Positions 33,659 through 45,051 of a stretch of 64,000 nt of DNA are shown here, in pieces. Source of the stretch: Sorex araneus (Eukaryota > Chordata > Mammalia > Eulipotyphla > Soricidae). How positions within the stretch are numbered: the stretch's first letter is position 1; each line of letters starts with the position of its first letter. The notes beneath the pieces are model-generated. The model had not been told where the DNA came from. It saw nothing but the letters and a program-made list of their open reading frames with translations, and searched no databases. Location: the NCBI RefSeq assembly GCF_027595985.1, contig NC_073303.1, positions 186,780,095 to 186,844,094 on the forward strand, given 5' to 3'. The translations under genes were made by a program, and so were the position numbers.

Positions 33659-36029
33659 AATACCCCAAAATCCATGGCCTTCATATATGTAAACAATGAG
33701 GCAGAGGAAAGGGACATGAAAAAAGCAATCCCATTCACAATCGTGCCCCAGAAAATCAAGTACCTCGGAATCAGCTTAACCAAGGAAGTAAAAGATCTCT
33801 ACAAAGAAAACTACATAACGCTACTCCATGAAATCAAAGAGGACATGAGGAAATGGAAACATATACCCTGCTCGTGGATAGGGAGAACCAATGTTGTCAA
33901 AAGGGCAATACTCCCCAAAGCATTATACAGATTCAACGCAATCCCTATAAGGATACCCATGACATTCTTCAAAGAAATGGATCAAGCAATCCTAAAATTC
34001 ATATGGAATAACAAACGTCCAAGGATAGCTAAAACAATTCTTGGGAAAAAGACGATGGGAGGCATCACCCTCCCCAACCTCAAACTTTACTACAAAGCAG
34101 TAACAATTAAAACAGCATGGTACTGGAACAAAGGCAGAGCCGTAGACCAATGGAACAGGGTGGAATATCCCTACACACAACCCCAAATGTATGATCACCT
34201 AATCTTTGATAAGGGAGCAAGAGATGTGAATTGGAGCAAGGAAAGTCTCTTAAACAAATGGTGCTGGCACAACTGGACAACCACATGCAAAAATATGGGC
34301 TTAGACCTTGACCTGACACCATGCACAAAAGTCAGATCAAAATGGATTAAAGACCACAAACCATAAGGTACATTGAAGACGAGGTTGGCAAAACCCTCCA
34401 CGATATTGAAGATAAAGGTATCTTCAAAGGTGACACGGAACTAAGCAATCTAGTAAAAACAGAGATAAACAAATGGGACTACATTAAACTAAAAAGCTTC
34501 TGCACCGCAAAAGATACAGTGACCAGAATACAAAGACTATCCACAGAATGGGAAAGGATATTTACACAATACCCATCAGATAAGGGGTTGATATCAATGG
34601 TATATAAAGCACTGGTTGAACTCTACAAGAAGAAAACATCCAACCCCATCAAAAAATGGGGCGAAGAAATGAACAGAAATTTTACCAAGGAAGAAATACA
34701 AATGGCCAAAAGGCACATGAAAAAGTGCTCTACATCACTAATCATCAGAGAGATGCAGATCAAAATAACCATGAGATACCACCTCACACCACAGAGACTA
34801 GCACACATCCAAAAGAACCAAAGCACCACTGTTGGAGAGGATGTGGGGAGAAAGGGACCCTTCTTCACTGCTGGTGGGAATGCCGACTGGTTCAGCCCTT
34901 TTGGAAAACAATATGGTCAATTCTCAAAAAATTAGATATTGAGCTCTCATTTGACCCAGCAATACCACTGCTGGGAATATATCCCCGAGAGGCAAAAAAC
35001 TATAATCGAAACGACATCTGCACATGTATGTTCATCGCAGCACTGTTTACAGCAGCCAGAATCTAGAAAAAACCCGAATGCCCTAGAACGGATGACTGGT
35101 TGAGGAAACTTTGGTACATATATACAATGGAATACTATGCAGCTGTTAGAAAAAGGAGGTCATAAATTTTGTATTTAAGTGGATCGGCATGGAAAGTTTC
35201 ATGCTGAGTGAAATGAGTCAGAAAGAGAGAGACAGACATAGAAAGATTGCTCTCATCTATGGTATATAGAATAACAGAGTGGGAGACTAACACCCAAGAA
35301 TTGTAGAAATAAGAACCAGGAGGTTGACTCCATGGCTTGGAGGCTGGCCTCACGTTCTGGGGAAAGAGCAATTCCGAGAAGGGATCACCAACTATAATGT
35401 AGTCGAAGGACACAACGAAGGGAGTTGTGGTCTGAATGAGGGCTAGAGACTGAGCACAGCGGCCACTCAACACCTTTATTGCAAACCACAACAGCTAATT
35501 AGAGAGAGAAAACAGAAGGGAATGCCTTGCCACAGTGGCAGGGTGGGGTGGGGGGAGATGGGATTGGGGAGGGTGGGAGGGACACTGGGTTTACGGGTGG
35601 TGGAGAATGGGCACTGGTGAAGGGATGGGTTCCCGAACTTTGTATGAAGGAAGCATAAGCACAAAAGTGTATAAATCTGTAACTGTACCCTCATAATGAT
35701 TCACTAACTAAAAATAAATAAATTTTAAAAAAAATCAGACGGGCCAGACACGCAATGCGATTTGGAGAAGATGGCTGGACTAGAGCTGTTACCAACTGGA
35801 TTACATGGGATGTCAAAAGAATGCCTGGCTATCCAACTACGAGATGGTCTGATTTCTTCATCAAGACCCTGAACAAATGGTTTGAGGCTCTTTGTGTTCC
35901 TGGGGCAAGCAGATGCCATTGGGCTACACTAGCACGCAACAGGGATGGATGGGGACGTTACTGGCGTCCAATTGATCAAATCCCTGAGCAAAGAGGTGAC
36001 AAGTGATACAAGTGAAGTGATATATTATA

Positions 36030-36580
36030 ATTAGTGTACCTCTACTAATAATGAAGCTAAAATGACAACTGACACTTTTCAAAAACACTAATTTTTGCTT
36101 TATAAAAATATAGTAGATTACTGTCATTAAAATGATCACCATTAAAATTCAGGATTGTACTATCTGAAACAGGAGCACAATACATTTTCTAAACACATGC
36201 TCAGTGTTTGAAATGAAAATCTCTATCAATCATGTCCTCAAATGCTCTACAATGCTAATTTTATAATGAAATACTATTTTTATTATCTTAAAATTTAACT
36301 TTCATAAGCTTTATTTTACACATTTCCTGTCCTTTTCAATTACATAGCATGCAGATGTAATTCTTTCAGACACATTCAAATGGAATAAGGAAAACGTAAT
36401 GTAAACACCTGACTGTTCATTACTTATTTTAGTTTGGAAGGTATAAGTTTGTTAAATATAAATATTTTTATACTTTTATTCCTGTATTTATACAAAATTT
36501 AACGTAATGAACATAAGAGAAAACATTAAATATATTTTGCTCATTATAAGTTTATTTATTCCTAGAATAAATTTATTCTT
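36030..36580. other. Unique AT-rich DNA
   Basis: About 0.55 kb; nothing recognised. Confidence 0.5.
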
Positions 36581-36586
36581 AGAATA

Positions 36587-37332
36587 GTCACACCCAGGGA
36601 CTGCCCCCATCACCATGTAATCCCACCAATAGCCAACATCCAGAGACTATAAAACCAAGCTCCCGGAAGGTAGGGACACAGAGAGTCTCTTTCCCCCAAG
36701 CCTGGCTGCCTTCCCTGGGGCCCCTCAGAGGAAGTGAGCCTCAGTTTCCCTCCCCACCTTGAGCAGAGCTTTAGAACCTAGCCACAGCCAAGCTCAAGGC
36801 CCTTCTCCAAACGTTCAGATGAGCATGAAGGAACTGGCAGAGGAACTCAGGTGTGTGTGACCTGGGACTAAGATCTCCAAGCCTTCTCGGATTGGGACTG
36901 GGCCTCTTCCATCCAGGCTCTTTTCCAGTAGCTAGGCGGTCACACCCAGGGACTGCCCCTGGCTCCGTGTAATCCCACCAACTGCCAACATCTAGAGACT
37001 ATGAAACCAAGCTCCTGGAAGTGCGAGGAGACATCTTATAGCCTAATTATCCCTCTGCGAGAAACTGACAAGCTACGGAGAGTTTTCTGCCCACATGGGA
37101 GAGCCTTGTATGGTCCCCATGGTGTATTCATATATCAAAACCAGTAACAATGATGGATCTCATTCCCCTGACCCTGAAAGAGCCTCCAATGTGGCACCAT
37201 TGGAAAGGACAAGTAAAGTGAGGCTTATAAAATCTTAGGGCTAGGATGAATGGAGATGTTACTGAGACCACTCAAGAAATTCTATGATCAACGGGATGAT
37301 GATGATGAAGGTGATGATGATGATGATGATGA
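36587..37332 (+). mobile_element. RTE-derived short element with tandem 5' monomers
   Basis: A 352 bp unit beginning 'gtcacacccagggactgccc' at 36587 starts again at 36939 and runs about 100 bp before entering the RTE-type body ('tgacaagctacggagagttt', 'ctgaccctgaaagagcctcc'). It ends in 'gagatgttactgagacc' and a GATGAT-rich tail (37295-37332). The second element with this layout is at 45052-45632. I read it as an internally deleted RTE keeping a repeated 5' region plus the 3' tail; a composite SINE is the alternative. Confidence 0.7.
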
Positions 37333-37699
37333 CTCCTCAAAGCATATTTCACAGAAAATATGTTCAGTGAATGCATTTATACACACATGCAAACAGACAC
37401 ATACAGACGCAAACACACAGTGCAGAGAGAGTATGAAAGTGGCTAGATATAGGAGACATTTCCCAGATATATAATATTCTACCATGAGAGGAAAATGCAG
37501 GAAAAGTGTTGGTAAGCCAATGATTCAGTTCATCATCTTTTAAGTACATGGGCTTGAAAACATGAAGAACACAAGTTAGTGACATTAATAGGATAGAGCT
37601 CTGAGTCAAAAGTAGTTGATTTGGCAGCTGAAGGCATTTTTTTGTAAATGTGGTATGAAGCGAAAGAAGGAAGATTTTTGTTGTTATGTTTCTGTCATT

Positions 37700-37866
37700 G
37701 TTGCTTTGGGGAACACAGTGGACTGTGTTCAGGTATTACGCCTGGCCCTACACTTAAGGATCACTCCTGGTAAACTTGGGAGACAATCTGGGCTGCTAGG
37801 GATTAAACTCATATTTACCATGTGTCAGGCAAGTGCCAACAGACTGTGCTTCTGTTCTGATCTCAG
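37700..37866 (-). mobile_element. Old tRNA-headed SINE, A-tail type
   Basis: 'cttaaggatcactcctggta', 'gggctgctagggattaaac' and a decayed head at the right end. Confidence 0.6.
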
Positions 37867-37964
37867 AAGGAAGCTTAAATTGAAAGTTCAGAAACTTTCG
37901 TGAATAAATGTAACGTTTGAAAGGGGATACAAAGTTCCCCCCATTTCCATCTTTTTTAAAATTG

Positions 37965-38430
37965 AATCATGACATTTTCAAAGAAATAAACACCCTGGAA
38001 ATTCATATTGAACAATTACCACATTCCTCTTCCAATAGCCAAAGCAATCCTTAAAATAAAGATAGAAGACCTCACATTCCCTAAGTTAAAATCATACTAA
38101 AAGCAGTAGTAATGAAAACAGTGTGATATTAGAATAAGTACAGACTCTTAGATGAATTCAATACAATTAAAAACCCAGACAGGTATGTGATCAGTTGATC
38201 TTCAATAAAGGAGCAAAAACATGAAGTCGAGCAAGGAAAGTGTCTTCAACATGTGGAATTTGGAACCTGGTTGGCTCCATGCAAAACGCTGAACTCATAT
38301 CTTTCTAAAGCTTTGCACAAAAATTAAACCAAAGTGGATTAAAGACCTCAATAGAAGACCTGAATCTGTAAGGTCCATAGAGAAAAGTATAGGTCTAGAT
38401 AACCCTTGATTAGAGAGTATAGGGAAGAGA
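37965..38430 (+). mobile_element. Old L1 ORF2 fragment
   Basis: Nucleotide order matches the young L1 at 33960-34370: 'ggaaattcatattgaacaat', 'gaacaattaccacattcctc', 'gtggattaaagacctcaata'. Heavily mutated with many stops. Its 3' end reappears at 38855-39010 after a SINE. Confidence 0.75.
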
Positions 38431-38591
38431 AGGACCTAGAAGAAAATAAATTAGGGGGGAAGAAGAGTTATATGGGTGGAAGGAATGAGAATGGTGGAAG
38501 GAATGACCATGGGTGTATATAATTGGGGTAAAGGAATAGTGTAGTTAAAAACCCAATCCACAGAGTCAGCAATATTGGAAACAAGATATTT

Positions 38592-38785
38592 GGGGCCAGA
38601 GCAATAGTACAGAGGGTAGGGTGTTTGACTTGCATGAATCTGGGTCACCCAGGTTGGATCCCCTGCATGCCATATATTAACCCTGGCACCTCCAGGAATA
38701 ATTCCTGAGTGCTAAGCCAGGAATAACCCCTGAGTATAACTGGATGTGACTCAAAAGGCAAAAAAAAAGCAAAAAACAAGAAAAC
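38592..38785 (+). mobile_element. tRNA-headed SINE, A-tail type
   Basis: Head 'ggggccagagcaatagtaca', B-box-like 'ggttggatcccctgc', body 'ggcacctccaggaataattc' and a long A-rich tail. It lies inside the older L1. Confidence 0.88.
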
Positions 38786-38854
38786 AAAACAAAATATAAA
38801 AACAACAGCAAGTTATCCAAAGTTCAACAAACTAAAAAATAATGTGCCTGTTAA

Positions 38855-39010
38855 GGTGGCAGGCTGGTACTGGGAGGTGGGGTGGGTGGGGCAGAGCCTA
38901 AGAACCCTGGTGGAGGAAAGAAGACACTGGTAATGGGAGTAGGTGTGGAACGTATGTCAAAATGCAAATATGAATAACGTTGTGAGTCATAGTGCTTTTA
39001 ATTTTAAAAA
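38855..39010 (+). mobile_element. Old L1 3' end
   Basis: G-rich 'gggaggtggggtgggtgggg', 'agacactggtaatgggagta' and 'ttgtgagtcatagtgctttt' follow L1 3' UTR order. Probably the same L1 as 37965-38430. Confidence 0.6.
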
Positions 39011-39025
39011 TTATAAAAGAAACCT

Positions 39026-39200
39026 GCAGAAGTGAAGCAGCAGAGATAAGCATAGCAAACATAATTCTTGTCCTGTGTCAACCTAGCACTTCACATGTTT
39101 ACCTGAACACTACTAGGAGTGATCCATGAGCACAGAACAAAAAGTTAATTTTGAGGACAGCCAAACATGTCCCTCAAACAAAAATCAAAATCAAACCTAA
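39026..39200 (+). mobile_element. Old tRNA-headed SINE, A-tail type
   Basis: The decayed body 'ctaggagtgatccatgagca' and A-rich end are visible; the head is barely recognisable. Confidence 0.5.
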
Positions 39201-39337
39201 TAATGAAACACCAAGCACAACCACAATGGAACTAAAAAATATGATAAAAAGGCAATCAAACCAGTATCTCTAAATGCTACTAATTAATCATACTGCAACT
39301 AAATATAATTAAGGAAAGATAAATATTCAAAAGATTA

Positions 39338-39549
39338 CTGTCATCCCATTGCTCATCGATTTGTTTGGGTGGGCACCAGTAACGTCTCTCATTGAGAGAC
39401 TTATTGTTACTGTTTTTGGCATATCCAATACGCACAAGTAGCTTGCAAGGCTCTGCCGCAAGGGCCCGATACTTTCGGTAGCTTGCCAGGCTCTCTGAGA
39501 GGGGCGGAAGAAACAGCCGCGTGAAAGGCAAATGCCCAACTGCTGTTCT
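39338..39549 (-). mobile_element. tRNA-headed SINE, RTE-tail type
   Basis: 'actgtcatcccattgctcat', 'gggcaccagtaacgtctctc', 'ggtagcttgccaggctctct', with a small deletion in the B-box region and a damaged head. Confidence 0.9.
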
Positions 39550-39904
39550 TACACTGCAATTAATAATACCAGTTAAAACCCAAGGGGTATGAATGAATAT
39601 AAATTGAATAGGAAAAGTACCTGGATTTCAAATTAATAGTAAAAAAATTCAGAAAAAATAATTAATTCAGGTAACTTCAGATTCCATATCCTGCGTCCCT
39701 TTTATAAGACAAAATTGAAGAAAAAAGTGTACTATACAGGGATATTGGTTGTTAAACAGTAGAATGATTTTTTATAGTGGTACTTAGACCTGAGCACTCA
39801 TAATACAGTAATTTTCATACATTAACTTGTGTAAAATATATGTGTGCACATGCTTGAATATGTGCAGATAAAATTTGACTAAAATATTTTATTTAAAAAT
39901 TAAT

Positions 39905-40036
39905 TTCTTCACTGATGGGTGGAAGGGGGCAATGGTGGTGCGATAGGTATTGGAACACTGTATGGCTGAAATGACTCTACTATAAAAGACTTTATAAAAT
40001 CATGGTGTCAAATAAAAATAGTTCATTAAAAATTTA
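39905..40036 (+). mobile_element. Old L1 3' end
   Basis: 'cactgatgggtggaaggggg', 'ggtattggaacactgtatgg' and 'tcaaataaaaatag' match the L1 3' terminus order; strongly truncated. Confidence 0.6.
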
Positions 40037-40770
40037 TATTTCCATTGTTTTCCATTCTGGAGTTGTCTGCAATTCTCTTGAACACCTATCTCTTTCTATT
40101 TCTCTCCTCTCACATTTCTCTAAATTTCTTTTAAAACAACTACTTTAGGAGTAAAAAATTTTAAAAATTACAATGGAGGAAGGGATGTCTCTACCAAATG
40201 AAGGTAGGAGGGACAGAGATATTTCTCATTGACTAGGCACAGATCTCATATACTTCAATGCTTCAGTCTGATCCTCAGCACCTGAAAATGATGTAAAAAT
40301 GTGCAGAGAAAATTGGACAGCAAAAGGTATATAAATAAAATAAGACTAAACAGTTACCTAATGACATTCATAAAATAAAACTTGAAAATGGACTAAAGAT
40401 TTGGATGAAAATCCTGAAGCCAAAGAATAAAAGTTAATTAAGACCTCAACATTCAGTCTTGGAGAAACACTTGGGGACTTGAATCCAGCGTCAAGGGAAA
40501 TATTAACCAAAAAATAGATAAATACCACTGAACTGTAGTGTTTTGACATAACAGGAGAAAATTGGATGAAGAAGAAACTGCATCTTACTCAATAGAGAAT
40601 ATTTTGTGCATCATTTAACAAGTGCTTACTCTTCAACATTTGTAAACAATTTATGAAATTAGTCAATAAAATCTCTTTTAAAATGAAAAGTTTTCCAAAA
40701 TAGACATTATTCCAAACAAGACATACTGATCTTCAGTGAATAGGTATTTAAAAAATATTTTGTCTCATTA
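40037..40770. other. Mostly unique DNA
   Basis: About 0.7 kb. A very old SINE head may lie at 40212-40300 ('cattgactaggcacagatct ... gatcctcagcacc'). Otherwise nothing is recognised. Confidence 0.4.
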
Positions 40771-40773
40771 TTG

Positions 40774-40943
40774 TTTTTTTCTATTTGGGTCACACCTGGT
40801 GATGCATAGAGGTTCCTCCTGGCTCTTCACTCAGGAATTACTCCTGGCGGTGCTCAGGGGACCATATGGGATGCTGGGAATCGAATCTGGGCCGGCCGTG
40901 CAAGGCAAATGCCCTACTCACTGTACTATGGCTCCAGCACCAT
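40774..40943 (-). mobile_element. tRNA-headed SINE, A-tail type
   Basis: 'gggtcacacctggtgatgca', 'ggaattactcctggcggtgc', 'gggatgctgggaatcgaatc' and head 'ctatggctccagcacc'. Confidence 0.92.
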
Positions 40944-41016
40944 GTCTTATAATTATGAAAATGCTAATCAAAAGAACAAAGGTAATATTTGTCACCTGTT
41001 TGAATGCTGTTGTCCA

Positions 41017-41188
41017 GTGGCAGGAGCGATGGTACATCAGGTACTTGCCTCACATGCAGCCAGCCCTGGTACAATTCTTAAAGCCACATACATTCCCTGA
41101 TGCCTTTCAGGAGTGAGTCTTGAGCACAGAGACGGAAGCAAACCTCAGAACTGCCTGGTGTGGTTCAAAACCATATCAAAAAATAAAA
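41017..41188 (+). mobile_element. tRNA-headed SINE, A-tail type
   Basis: 'ggcaggagcgatggtacatc' head, 'tgcctttcaggagtgagtct' body, 'gcctggtgtggttcaaaacc' end and A-rich tail. Confidence 0.82.
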
Positions 41189-41381
41189 CAAAGACAATGG
41201 AAAAGAATGTTTACTACCAAAAGACAAGAAATAGAAATATATTGAAAGTGGGAGCAATGAAAAAGTTTACATACTATCGGTGTGAAATTAATAATGTATC
41301 TTTTATGAAAACAGTTTCAAAAATACTATGAAAAAATTAAGGTATTGTTCTCTATGTTCCATTTTAGCCCCTCTGGGCATT

Positions 41382-41558
41382 TTTTTTTTTTTGCTTTTTG
41401 GGTCACACCTGATGATACATAGGGGTCACTCCTGGCTCTGCACTCAGGAATTACCCCTGGCGGTGCTCAGGGGACCATATGGGATGCTGGGAATCGAACC
41501 TGGGTCGGCCGTGTGCAAGGCAAATGCCCTACCCGCTGTGCTATCGCTCCAGCCCCAT
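41382..41558 (-). mobile_element. Full-length tRNA-headed SINE, A-tail type (young)
   Basis: Long T run, 'gggtcacacctgatgataca', 'gggatgctgggaatcgaacc' and head 'gctatcgctccagcccc'. Target duplication 'cctctgggcat' / 'cctccgggcat' at 41370-41380 and 41559-41569. Confidence 0.95.
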
Positions 41559-41708
41559 CCTCCGGGCATTTTTTTAAACCTCACTATATAAAATGTTAGC
41601 TAGAAGATATAAATTATCTTATTTATTATCATTTGCTAACAATAGACAATATCTAGAGCAGCTTACTTTTCTACCAACTTCTGAAAGTATGAAAAAAAAT
41701 GAGAATTA

Positions 41709-41835
41709 TGAAGACTAGAGAAATGACTCAAGTGGTAGAATACATGTCTTGTTTCTCTGAAGCTCTGGGTTTAACCCCTGTTGTCACATGCCCAAGACCT
41801 CTGAACACCATGTTCAATAGCCTCTATTAAAATAA
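41709..41835 (+). mobile_element. Old tRNA-headed SINE
   Basis: 'agactagagaaatgactcaa', 'ctgggtttaacccctg' and an A-rich end; body largely lost. Confidence 0.5.
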
Positions 41836-41839
41836 AACA

Positions 41840-42337
41840 TGTGATATGATGACATGTAAAATCAGATAAAAAATACTATTTTTAAATCTAGTGGCATGCA
41901 AGATTTATGCTGATTTAGGAAAGCAGACTAAGAAAGACGAAGTTCAATAATTCTTTATGATATAAAGACATAGAGAAAATAAATTGGCAAATAAACTCAA
42001 TAAAGCAGAACTAGGTTTTTGGACTACAAGACCAATTAGTAGTTGCCAGATGTGGAAGGAACTGGATACATAAGGACACAGAGAGAAAATTGTATCGGGG
42101 AATACAGATTGGACTCAGTGGTGGAGTTAATATAATATATATACACAGATATATACCCAGGGTGATTGGTAATGATGCACATATGAAATATATAATGCAA
42201 AAGGCTGTAATGCAAATTACTTCAATAAAAAAGAAACAGAAATCTGGATCTGATATAGTGAAACTTCACCTTTGTTTACTTTAATATCTTAGTGGTACCA
42301 CCATTATTGAGACATTTTCCATGTTTTTTTTTAAACT
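41840..42337. other. Unique DNA before RTE copy
   Basis: About 0.5 kb of AT-rich sequence with no recognised element. Confidence 0.45.
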
Positions 42338-44823
42338 TTAAACAAGTTCTATATGGAGCTGGAGAAGTTCTATAAAGACCACACCTTCTACAAGATCATT
42401 GTCAGTGATTTTAATGCCAAGATAGGACCTATCAGGTCACCAAAAGAACTCCACTTTGGGACCCATGGCATAAACTTGAACAAACAGAGTGAGTGGCTGT
42501 CTGAATTCATCAAGTTGACCAAGACAATCCATGGTAACTCACAGTTCCCCAAGGCCAAATCTAAAAGTTTGACACAGGAGTCTCCTGGTGGACAGTTCCA
42601 CAACAAAATTGACCACATCATATTCAATCTATAGTTTTACCTGTCCGATGTCGCTGTTGTCCCAAAATTTCAAATGGAATCAGACCACTCTCTCCTTTTT
42701 GTGAAATTCTACTTCACAGAGCAAGGAGAAAGGACTGCAAAGTTTAAGAAGAGAACTCCCAGAACAACCACCAACTGGGAGCTCTTTGGCAATACTGCAG
42801 CAATATGGGAAGATGCCATCGTTGATAACATAAACGAGGAATACGATCAACTGGTTTAGCACAACCATGATTGTGCGAGGAATGCAGAGAGAGAGAAAGC
42901 CACAAAAAGTCACCTGTATTCAGAAACTCTCAAGCTCATTCGCCACGTGGTCTGGCACAAGCCTTAGGTAATCACAAGCTAACATCCGAGCTCACAAAGG
43001 TGTGCAGAGAAGCGATAAAGAAAGACCTCAAAGAGTGAACAGCAGCAGTGCTGACCCATGCAGCAGAAGCTTGGAAAGGTATTTGCAACATCCGCCTATC
43101 CTTTGCCAACTACAAGACAAAGATGACTGTCCTCTGATGTCCTGATGGATCTATCACATCTTCCTGAAGGGCAATGGAAAATGTTATCCACAACTTCTAC
43201 TCAGATCTCTTTGATAGCCACGTCCATATGCCCACGTACCAAATTTTGCAGGATATGTTGTTCCCAGCGTTCTCCCTTCTGAAATCTGACACACCATTTC
43301 ATTGGTAAAGAAGTATGCAGCACCCGGTCCAGAGAAAGTCAGACCCGAAAACCTGAAGAATCTGCCACCAGTACTCAATACTCTGGCTTGGCTCCTCAGA
43401 TGCTACCTGTCTGAATGCAAGGTTCTGTCCCAATGGAAAACCAGCAGGACTGTCCTGTTGTATAAGAAGGGAGACATCCATGATATTGACAACTATTGCC
43501 CAATCTTCCTGTTTCCTGTTGTCTACAAGTTATTCACTCGAGTCATCTTGAATAGGATTGGAAGAACACTAATGAAGGACAACCATGTGAGCAAACCAGT
43601 TTCCGTAAAGGATTCAGCACGATCAACCATATCCACACAGTGACCAAGATCATTGAGGTTTTGCGAGAGTTTAGGATGCCACTCTGTCTAACATTCATCG
43701 ATTTAAAGAAGAATTTTGATTCTGTTGAGACTGAAGTGGTCATCGAAGCCCTAGCCAAACAGGACGTTCAAACTCAACACAACAGGATCCTCTGTGAGCT
43801 GTATTATGGATTCACCAACAGGATCTCACCATCCTACAAAGAAGTGAACATTGATGTAAAGAGAGGGGTTCGTCAGGGAGAAACCATTTCATGGAAACTC
43901 TTCAGTGCCACAGTCAAGAATGTCATGCGACAAATGGAATTGGAAGGAATGGGAGTGAAGATAGACGGTCAACAACTACACCACTTCCACTTCACTGATG
44001 ACATTGTTCTCATAACACCCAATATCAGCCAAGTGGCACAAGTGTTGGCCCATTTCGACCGTGAGTGTGGAAAGATCAGACTGCAGCTGAAACTCACAAA
44101 GACAATGTTCATGAGAAACAAACTAGTTTCTGATGTTCCATTTGCCCTCAATGGAATGAACATCTCCGAATGTAGAAGTTATGTTTACCTAGGTTGAGAA
44201 CTCAACATGACAAACAACTTGGCACCTGAACTGCGCAAGAGAAATAGAGAAAGAAGCATGGAAAGCTTTCAGGAGTGTTGAAGAAGTGGTTAAGAGAATG
44301 AAGAACCTTCATTTCCAGGCACATCTTTTAAACTCCACCATTCTTCCTGCACTAAATTAGGCTCCAAAGACCTGGGCCCTATGAAAACAGATAAGAACGC
44401 TACTCAGGTATACCAAAGAGGAATCAAAAGACCTAAGCTTGGAGTATCACATTTCACTCAAGTGAGAGAAGGAATCCGGAGTTCTGACCTCAATTTATGA
44501 TCAAGAATTAGGGACACTGTCTCATTTGCCAAGGCCCGGAAAATCAGATGGGCTGCCATGTTAAACAATTTAGTTCTAGTCTACTGGACTAGAGCTGTTA
44601 CTGAATGGATTCCACCAAACATCAAAAGACCGCATGGAATTCCACCTACAAGATGGTCAGACTTCTTTGTCAAGACCCTGATTGAACGGTTTGAGGTCTT
44701 CGTGCTCCTGGAGCGAGCAGATGCCATTTCCTTCACAAGCATGTCACAGGAACAAATGGAGATGTTACTGACACCTGCTTGAACAAATCGATGAACAACG
44801 GAATAACAAGTGGTACCAGTGAC
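42338..44823 (+). mobile_element. RTE-clade LINE, 5'-truncated, about 2.5 kb
   Basis: Starts within the endonuclease at 'atatggagctggagaagttc' and continues through the reverse transcriptase, the C-terminal region and the 3' terminus 'gatgttactgacacctgctt ... ggaataacaag'. The same sequence order occurs in the copy at 48838-52075. The final 70 bp is homologous to the tail of RTE-type SINEs. All frames are broken. Confidence 0.93.
42353..44790 (+). pseudogene. RTE polyprotein remnant (endonuclease and reverse transcriptase)
   Basis: RTE LINEs encode one protein with an apurinic-like endonuclease and an RT. 42353-42634 gives the later half of the endonuclease with VSDFNAKIG and FHNKIDHIIF. Degraded linker follows to about 43300. 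43302-43643 begins the RT with APGPEKVRPENLKN and KGDIHDIDNYCPI. 43640-44197 (another frame) holds FIDLKKNFDSVE, RQGETISWKLFSATVKN and FTDD (43991-44002) in place of the usual FADD catalytic box. The region ends at a stop near 'acctaggttgag'. 44558-44782 gives WTRAVTEWIPPNIKRP and RWSDFF. Several frameshifts and stops make it inactive. Confidence 0.9.
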
Positions 44824-44829
44824 TTAAAC

Positions 44830-45045
44830 TTTCCTCTAAGTTACAAAATGGTTGTGAGAATAACAATTTTTTTTCTTTATACACAACATCCTTATCCCAC
44901 AAAAACAAATCTCACATGAGATTTTTTTTGAACAAGAAAACATCCTCAAATCATACAATAACAGTTTTAACATCTTTTCTAATTGAATAGCAAGCATTAA
45001 TTTAACATATTATTTTCAATAGTCACCTGGGTTACTCCCCTGCCC
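44830..45045. other. Unique AT-rich spacer
   Basis: Short AT-rich sequence between two RTE-related elements. Confidence 0.5.
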
Positions 45046-45051
45046 CAGGAA

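Larger units (their letters stand above)
31330..35066 (+). pseudogene. L1 ORF2 remnant: reverse transcriptase and C-terminal region
   Basis: ORF2 normally encodes an endonuclease-reverse transcriptase that copies L1 RNA at the nicked target. Here the endonuclease is absent. The frame 31342-31842 holds the segment before RT ending with [15 protein letters not shown]. After a frameshift near 31830, 31899-32495 holds the RT core with [25 protein letters not shown] and the catalytic FADD (32391-32402). The LTR then interrupts. 33674-34366 resumes with [10 protein letters not shown] and [19 protein letters not shown]. Further frameshifts move the reading to 34519-34935 and 34656-35066, which carries the HCWWEC cysteine motif near the C-terminus. 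A disabled copy. Confidence 0.93.
31231..35729 (+). mobile_element. 5'-truncated L1 inserted in RTE, itself split by an LTR
   Basis: The 16 bp duplication 'aaaaatcagacgggcc' occurs at 31215-31230 and 35730-35745. Both copies are perfect, so the L1 is fairly recent. The unit starts inside ORF2 before the reverse transcriptase, continues through ORF2 and a 3' UTR (35067-35725), and ends in 'aaataaataaattttaaaa'. A solo LTR sits at 32498-33658. Without the LTR the L1 is about 3.3 kb. ORF1 and the endonuclease domain are missing. Confidence 0.95.
30874..36025 (+). mobile_element. RTE-clade LINE 3' portion, split by an L1
   Basis: The left part (30874-31230) starts at the 'acctgggttgagaactt' junction just after the RT domain and encodes the C-terminal region in broken frames (LRLQAHLFDSTVLPAL; LEYHISLK). 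The right part (35746-36025) continues with WTRAVTNWITWDVKR and RWSDFFIKTLNKWFEAL. It ends 'gaggtgacaagtgatacaag', the RTE 3' terminus. An L1 occupies 31231-35729. Confidence 0.9.
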
